A DNA stretch of 9,436 nucleotides, taken from Rickettsia typhi. Lineage in GTDB: Bacteria; Pseudomonadota; Alphaproteobacteria; Rickettsiales; UBA1997. Numbering within the stretch: position 1 is the stretch's first letter; each line of letters opens with the position of its first letter. This document shows, one piece after another, positions 5,568 to 9,436 of this stretch. Location: the NCBI GenBank assembly GCA_945906835.1, contig CAMDRL010000041.1, forward strand, positions 1 through 9,436, read 5' to 3'. Below the pieces are notes generated by a model. That model had not been told where the DNA came from. It saw only the letters and a list, made by a program, of their open reading frames with translations, and did not search any database. Made by a program: the position numbers and the translations under genes.

Positions 5568-7739
5568 CTACAATAAATTTAATTTACCAAAAAAAGACCT
5601 GATCTCTTCAAAAACTTCTTCTTTATTTTCACCATTAATAATAACATGATTTGAAAAATCAGGCTCAAGTAAAAGTTTATTTTTTGATTTAATATTTTGA
5701 TAAATTACTACACCACTTGATGGACTAACAACTGGGTCATTCTTTGCTTGAATGATTAAAGCTGGAGTTGAAATTTTATGAAGACTTTTTTTACATTCCT
5801 TCATCAAATCTTCCAATTGCTCTACACCTTTTAAATAATTTCTACTGTAATTCATGCTAGGATTTTCTGGTTTGTCATCAACATATTCAAACTTACCTTT
5901 TTCAATACTAAACTTTTCTAACAACTCATTCCAAATATTAATTCCCGGAACCATTCTGGCTTTTATGTCTCTGAGTCCCAAAGCAGCATTAATTGCTATA
6001 ATCGCACCTAAATCTTTGCGTTTTCTTGAACAAGATAAAAGCCCTAAAAGACCGCCAGTTGAGAAACCAACTATGATTATTTTTGAACAAATATTATTTA
6101 ATGCCGCATAGCCTCTTTGTAGACTAAAATACCAGTCTTCCCAAGTTACATCTTTTAAATTAAGAGGTGCAGTGCCATGACCGCTAAGACGACAAGCGTA
6201 AACCTTAAATCCAAAACCATTTAAAAAATTTGCCAAAGCTTCAACTTCTTTTGGAGATGATTTATAGCCGTGACAAAGTAAAATTCCAACTTTCTTAATC
6301 TTAGCAACTGTTTTTTCTCGTGAATCAAGAAAAAATGGCGACCCTATTGACTGGTCTTTAGAGAATTCTTTATCAAAATATTTTTTGTACTCTTTAGAAA
6401 AAATTTCTAAATCTTTTCTTTTAATTTCTTTAAATACTTTTTGCTTTAATTCTTTGTCAGAAATTTTTACATTTCTTCTAACAATGTCAGTGGCGGTATC
6501 TAATAAAGAAAATTCATTACCAATGACAAGAAGAGTATTCTCTCTTCTAATTTCATGAAAATCATATTTTTTGTAGAAAAGCGATTTGTTAATTATAACT
6601 TTGTTAACATGTTCAGTAATTAAACCTTGATCTTTCGCTAATTTAAAGACGCTATCAAATTCTTCATTTTCCTCATCTAAGAAAATTTTAAATAAATTTT
6701 CTTCGTAAATACTGCTATTCAAACGATATTTTCCACATCTCTTAATCATCACCGCTGAAAAATAAATAACTCTTTTTAGGTGAGCAATTGTAGTCTCCTC
6801 TTTTGGCATGTGCAAAAGCGCTGCGCTAAAAATGTGATCAAAATTTATCTGAATATCAGAATAAATATTTGTCATGAATTCTGTAGTAAGGCGATGTTTA
6901 AAATATTTTAAAATGAAATTAATTTTAGTTTCATTTTTTATGATAGGAATTTGGTAAATTAAATTACGCTCTCCTTTTATGTAATCAGCTAACCTAATTG
7001 CCCTACCAAAATTAATATTTATTTCTGCGCCAAGTAAAATATTTCCTTCAATTTCTAATTCTTCTACAACCTTTTTAGGTATTCTTTTAACTAATCTTGA
7101 TGCTAAGGCTTTGATTTTATTATCTCCTGGACGAATTGGGTAGTAAGTGATATTTAAAGGAACAATATGAGTCTCTTTATTTTTAAGAGAGTCAGAATAT
7201 TCAACACCGATAGTTTTTTTAAATTCTTGCAAAAGATCGGCATTATTACTTTCAAAAGCCTCACAAATATCTCTACGATACAATTCTGATTTTAAAGCAA
7301 GAATGGCAGAACCAGTCCTAACCTTACCAATACGATCTGGTGTATAATTTATGAAGCCTTCTGATTTTTTGATTTCTTTGCTTTTAATCATAATTCCTTC
7401 TGGATAGATCATCCAATCATATTCGCCAGATACTAAATCTTTTACGATGATTTTGTCACGATTATCGCTTTTAGTGGAAATGGTGCCTGCCGATCTAAGG
7501 AACTTTCCTAATATGCCGTGATAAAGGCTGGAATCAGCCAAACATCTAACTTGACGACCAGTATATTTGTGAATTATGTAAGGAACAAAAAAAGTTTCTG
7601 AACGCGTGAAGTGATTGGCAACAAAAAGAATTGGCTGATTTGGTAAATTTTCAATTCCACTAACAGAAAATTTTGAACCAAGAAGCTTCTCCATGATATT
7701 CATGGCTATTGCGGCGTAACGAAAGGTTTTGCTTACCAT
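5568..7739 (-). CDS. Fusion of PlsC-like acyltransferase and alpha/beta hydrolase
   Basis: This is a 723-residue two-enzyme protein. The N-terminal part (about 20-260) is a glycerophospholipid acyltransferase-like domain, with motif I NHFTRSET (42-49), motif III YPEG (112-115) and motif IV HIVPLNITYYP (191-201). Motif I is His-X4-Glu (His43, Glu48) instead of the usual His-X4-Asp. A Lys-rich linker region (about 265-475) has no motif I recognise. The C-terminal part (about 480-720) is a monoglyceride-lipase/carboxylesterase-like alpha/beta hydrolase. It has oxyanion motif LCHGYKSSP (488-496), CRLSGHGTAP (516-525), nucleophile elbow GFSTGG with Ser560, Asp668 in QAKNDPV, and His698 in FSNH, so the triad is complete. 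I infer that it remodels glycerolipids or lysophospholipids, but the substrate is unknown. There is no signal peptide or convincing membrane span. It starts 9 bases after purL's stop. Confidence 0.85.
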   Translation of the reverse strand: MVSKTFRYAAIAMNIMEKLLGSKFSVSGIENLPNQPILFVANHFTRSETFFVPYIIHKYTGRQVRCLADSSLYHGILGKFLRSAGTISTKSDNRDKIIVKDLVSGEYDWMIYPEGIMIKSKEIKKSEGFINYTPDRIGKVRTGSAILALKSELYRRDICEAFESNNADLLQEFKKTIGVEYSDSLKNKETHIVPLNITYYPIRPGDNKIKALASRLVKRIPKKVVEELEIEGNILLGAEININFGRAIRLADYIKGERNLIYQIPIIKNETKINFILKYFKHRLTTEFMTNIYSDIQINFDHIFSAALLHMPKEETTIAHLKRVIYFSAVMIKRCGKYRLNSSIYEENLFKIFLDEENEEFDSVFKLAKDQGLITEHVNKVIINKSLFYKKYDFHEIRRENTLLVIGNEFSLLDTATDIVRRNVKISDKELKQKVFKEIKRKDLEIFSKEYKKYFDKEFSKDQSIGSPFFLDSREKTVAKIKKVGILLCHGYKSSPKEVEALANFLNGFGFKVYACRLSGHGTAPLNLKDVTWEDWYFSLQRGYAALNNICSKIIIVGFSTGGLLGLLSCSRKRKDLGAIIAINAALGLRDIKARMVPGINIWNELLEKFSIEKGKFEYVDDKPENPSMNYSRNYLKGVEQLEDLMKECKKSLHKISTPALIIQAKNDPVVSPSSGVVIYQNIKSKNKLLLEPDFSNHVIINGENKEEVFEEIRSFFGKLNLL

Positions 7740-7748
7740 TTTATTTTT

Positions 7749-8780
7749 CTAAGAAAATTTTTTAGACAAAACTGCCTGATTTACAAATTGTAATTCTTTT
7801 ACATCAATTTCTGCATCAGAGATTTTTATTTTCTCTTTTATTACAGTTGCAACTCTAAAAACTGGAATTGATTTGGCTTCAGATTTTTTCTTAAATTCTT
7901 TAATTAAATGAGGATCAAGAGCTACAATGTAGCGAGATTGATCTTCACCAAAAAATAAATGATTTTCATCAATATCAGAGATCTCTTCTTGAGCCTTCAA
8001 TTCAGAAAGGTCAATTTCACAACCTAAGTTTTTTCCACACATTTCAAAAAGAGCAACTAATAAACCACCGTCAGAAACATCATGACAAGCATTAATTTCA
8101 GAGGCTTCAATCAATTCTCTAATAAATTCACCATGCTTTCTTTCTTCAAGCAAATCAACTTTTGGAGGATTTTTTTTACTTTCCTCTTTTAAAATTTCAT
8201 GTTCAAAAAGTGATTCATTGATATGCCCTAAAGTTTTACCAACAATGAAAATTACATCGCCTTCATTTTTAAAATTTATATCACATCTTTTGTTGAAATT
8301 TTTTAATAATCCCACGCCGCCAATTGCAGGAGTTGGCTTAATTGCCTTGCCATCAGTTTCATTGTAAAGCGAAACATTTCCCGAAACTACAGGGTAATCT
8401 AAAATCTTAGAAGCTTCAGTAATTCCTTTAATTGCTCGCACAATTTGACCCATAATTTCTGGCTTCTGGGGATTGCCAAAATTCAAACAATTGGTAATTG
8501 CCAACGGCTTGCCACCAACTGCTGAAATGTTGCGGTAAGTTTCAGCAACTGCTTGTTTAGCGCCTTCAAAAGCATCAGCCTCCACATATCTTGGGGTGCA
8601 ATCTGTGCTGATTGCCAAAGCTTTTTGTGTACCGTGAACTCTAACAATCGCAGCATCGCCGCCAGTTTGAATTGTGTCGTTCATCACTTGAGAATCGTAC
8701 TGTTCGTAGATCCATTTTTTTGAAGCAAGATCAGGAACTTGTAGTAAGGTTTTTAAATTTTCTAAAACTTGATTTGGCAT
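7749..8780 (-). CDS. purL: PurL (FGAM synthase) C-terminal half only
   Basis: PurL converts formylglycinamide ribonucleotide to the amidine in purine synthesis, with PurQ supplying ammonia. The 343 residues match only the second half of the usual 730-740 residue enzyme. The matching motifs are ASKKWIYEQYDSQV (19-32), GGDAAIVRV (40-48), NCLNFGNPQKPEIMGQ (97-112), PVVSGNVSLYNE (130-141), TPAIGGVG (150-157), HDVSDGGL (233-240) and FGEDQSRY (277-284). The N-terminal half, which holds the catalytic His and the active ATP site, is absent. An in-frame TAA lies 15 bases before the ATG, and the upstream 650 bases contain repeats and another gene's remnant. The frame is unbroken and its motifs are conserved, so it is either a stable split gene with the other half elsewhere or a recent truncation. 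It probably heads an operon with the acyltransferase-hydrolase gene. Confidence 0.85.
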   Translation of the reverse strand: MPNQVLENLKTLLQVPDLASKKWIYEQYDSQVMNDTIQTGGDAAIVRVHGTQKALAISTDCTPRYVEADAFEGAKQAVAETYRNISAVGGKPLAITNCLNFGNPQKPEIMGQIVRAIKGITEASKILDYPVVSGNVSLYNETDGKAIKPTPAIGGVGLLKNFNKRCDINFKNEGDVIFIVGKTLGHINESLFEHEILKEESKKNPPKVDLLEERKHGEFIRELIEASEINACHDVSDGGLLVALFEMCGKNLGCEIDLSELKAQEEISDIDENHLFFGEDQSRYIVALDPHLIKEFKKKSEAKSIPVFRVATVIKEKIKISDAEIDVKELQFVNQAVLSKKFS

Positions 8781-8836
8781 TTTATTAATTGTTTAGATAT
8801 TCTTTTTTATCTCATTTCTGAAGCTTTAGCTGAAAG

Positions 8837-8875
8837 ATCTCTTGAGATGTTTTGCTACGCTCAACATGACGCTTT
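8837..8875. repeat. Fragment of the element-B repeat family
   Basis: Read on the minus strand, this stretch has GCGTCATGTTGAGCGTAGC followed by ATCTC. It shares CGTCAT, GCGTAG and ATCTC in the same order with 5442-5476 on the plus strand. It contains a small stem, ATGTT/AACAT, around TTGCTACGCTC. It lies between the start of the purL half-gene and the large palindrome and appears to be one arm of a once longer repeat. Confidence 0.5.
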
Positions 8876-8878
8876 TTT

Positions 8879-9044
8879 CTATAGCATACTAAGCTAATCT
8901 TACATATTTCTAACTAAGAAGTTTTGAGAAAAAATTACGACGAAGAATATAAGCTGCATAAGGTGATACAGCGTTATTATTCGAGTAAATTTTTACCAAA
9001 AATTCGAAGTTAGAAATATGTAAGATTAGCTTAGTATGCTATAG
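8879..9044. repeat. 166-bp palindromic element C with perfect 37-bp arms
   Basis: The outer arms are exact reverse complements: 8879-8915 begins CTATAGCATACTAAGC and 9008-9044 ends GCTTAGTATGCTATAG. The symmetry continues inward with mismatches (AACTAAGAAGTTTTG against AACTTCGAATTTTTG, then TTACGACGAAGAATATAAGCTG against TTACTCGAATAATAACGCTG) to a 12-base loop, CATAAGGTGATA. The whole unit can therefore fold into one hairpin on either strand. It starts 4 bases after the stop codon of the AlgX-like fragment and ends about 100 bases before the purL half-gene. It could be a MITE-like or palindromic repeat element, or could act as a strong 3' hairpin. No open frame of useful size lies in it. Confidence 0.9.
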
Positions 9045-9048
9045 TATG

Positions 9049-9289
9049 TCATTTACAGCTTTTGAGAATAGCCTCAATACGGCTTTCCCAAAATTGATGA
9101 ATCACCACATTTGAGCGGTATTTTTTTATTACTTCAAGATTTATCTCGCAAGGATATTCATTTATGTAAAAAGAATCAGAGAAATGTTCAGAAGTCAGCC
9201 AAAATAGATCGCCGAAATAAGAATCATGATAAACAAATAGATTTGCTAGAGTTTTGCTTTCATTTGAAAAAACAGTAGGATGGTGGAAT
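9049..9289 (-). pseudogene. C-terminal fragment of an SGNH/AlgX-like acyltransferase-type protein
   Basis: The minus-strand frame from about 9289 to the TGA at 9049-9051 gives roughly 79 residues, including PTVFSNESKTLANLFVYHDS, then YFGDLFWLTSEHFSDSFYI, INLEVIKKYRSNVVIHQFWE and SRIEAILKSCK. The order hydrophobic strand-x-DS-[YF], then SEHFS, then a strand, then I-x-KY-x-x-x-VVI-x-x-F-x-E-x-R matches my memory of the end of AlgX/AlgJ/DHHW-type SGNH-fold proteins, which take part in O-acetylation of exported polysaccharides. Everything upstream of this tail is missing: at 9290 the sequence changes to what looks like an insertion-sequence end, and an in-frame TAG occurs at 9343-9345. I call it a remnant cut by insertion. 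The family call is moderate, since no search was run. Confidence 0.55.
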
Positions 9290-9436
9290 GAGACTGTCGC
9301 AAAATCCCCACAATAAACTATAAAAAAATCTCTTAAAGAAATCTAAAAACTTCTTGCCATTAAACCTAATTTATTTAAAACAATAACCAGTTTAAGCCTT
9401 TGTTTATCTGCTTCTAACAAGGTTTCATAAAAAGTT
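9290..9436 (-). mobile_element. Probable end of an insertion sequence, running off the window
   Basis: GAGACTGTCGCAAAATCCCC (9290-9309) has the look of a terminal inverted repeat of IS5-like elements, which often start GAGAC or GGGGC followed by TGTCGCAAAA. It lies exactly where the AlgX-like frame loses its expected upstream part. About 35 bases further in, a short minus-strand frame ends (9343), as expected for a transposase C-terminus near the element end. The other end, the transposase body and any target duplication are outside the window, so the family remains uncertain. Confidence 0.45.
9343..9435 (-). CDS. C-terminal tail of an unidentified ORF, possibly a transposase
   Basis: Thirty codons are open from the window edge to a TAG stop at 9343-9345, reading TFYETLLEADKQRLKLVIV followed by LNKLGLMARSF. 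The composition is that of a helical, basic C-terminal tail. I do not recognise the family. Its position just inside the presumed insertion-sequence end makes a transposase C-terminus the simplest reading. It happens to be in the same frame as the AlgX-like fragment, separated from it by the TAG. Confidence 0.35.
   Translation of the reverse strand, partial: TFYETLLEADKQRLKLVIVLNKLGLMARSF

Noticed and set aside
9049..9435. One gene with a read-through TAG joining the 9343-9435 tail to the AlgX-like fragment
   Set aside because: The two parts are in the same frame, but the purL half-gene also ends in TAG as a normal stop, and the upstream part does not look like AlgX-family sequence. An insertion boundary at 9290 explains it better.
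8781..9436. PurL N-terminal half hidden by a frameshift upstream
   Set aside because: I read the minus strand through this region and found repeats, an AlgX-like tail and an IS-like end, with no PurL N-terminal motifs.
1..9436. CRISPR array, tRNA, rRNA or riboswitch
   Set aside because: No regularly spaced direct repeats, no cloverleaf or rRNA signature and no recognisable aptamer core were seen; the repeats present are palindromic and single.

Overview
The window is strongly AT-rich and densely coding, and every gene I can support lies on the minus strand. I infer an alphaproteobacterium, most likely a Rickettsiales-like or other intracellular lineage. The reasons are the low G+C, a VirB10-type secretion protein, a DUF299-type dikinase regulator, a sigma-54-activator-like response regulator with eroded AAA+ motifs, and several palindromic repeats between genes. 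No rRNA, tRNA or other taxonomic marker is present, so this placement is tentative.

Reading in the direction of transcription (high to low coordinates), 8781-9436 is a decay zone. An apparent insertion-sequence end (from 9290 to the window edge) cuts off an SGNH/AlgX-like gene, leaving only its C-terminal 80 or so codons (9049-9289). A 166-bp near-complete palindrome (8879-9044) and a fragment of another repeat (8837-8875) follow. Next comes a two-gene unit: purL (7749-8780), present only as its C-terminal half, and, 9 bp downstream, a 723-residue fusion of a PlsC-like acyltransferase and an alpha/beta hydrolase (5568-7739).

A 192-bp gap (5376-5567) holds another degenerate palindromic repeat and a small hairpin. 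A second apparent operon follows: a virB10/trbI-like gene (4080-5375), a DUF299 kinase/phosphorylase (3265-4083, overlapping by 4 bp), an NtrC-like response regulator (1761-3203) and galU (883-1758, 2 bp after the regulator). A 144-bp palindromic element (742-885) fills almost all of the next gap and contains galU's stop codon. The 5' two-thirds or more of fabD (1-722) runs off the left edge.

Functionally the genes cover envelope and lipid supply (fabD, the acyltransferase fusion, galU), purine synthesis (half of PurL), control of a phosphotransfer dikinase, a two-component output protein and a type IV secretion channel part. The points most worth checking are the response regulator that keeps its phosphorylation site and HTH but has lysines in place of the Walker B acidic pair and no GAFTGA loop, the half-length PurL, the acyltransferase-hydrolase fusion, and the three palindromic elements.
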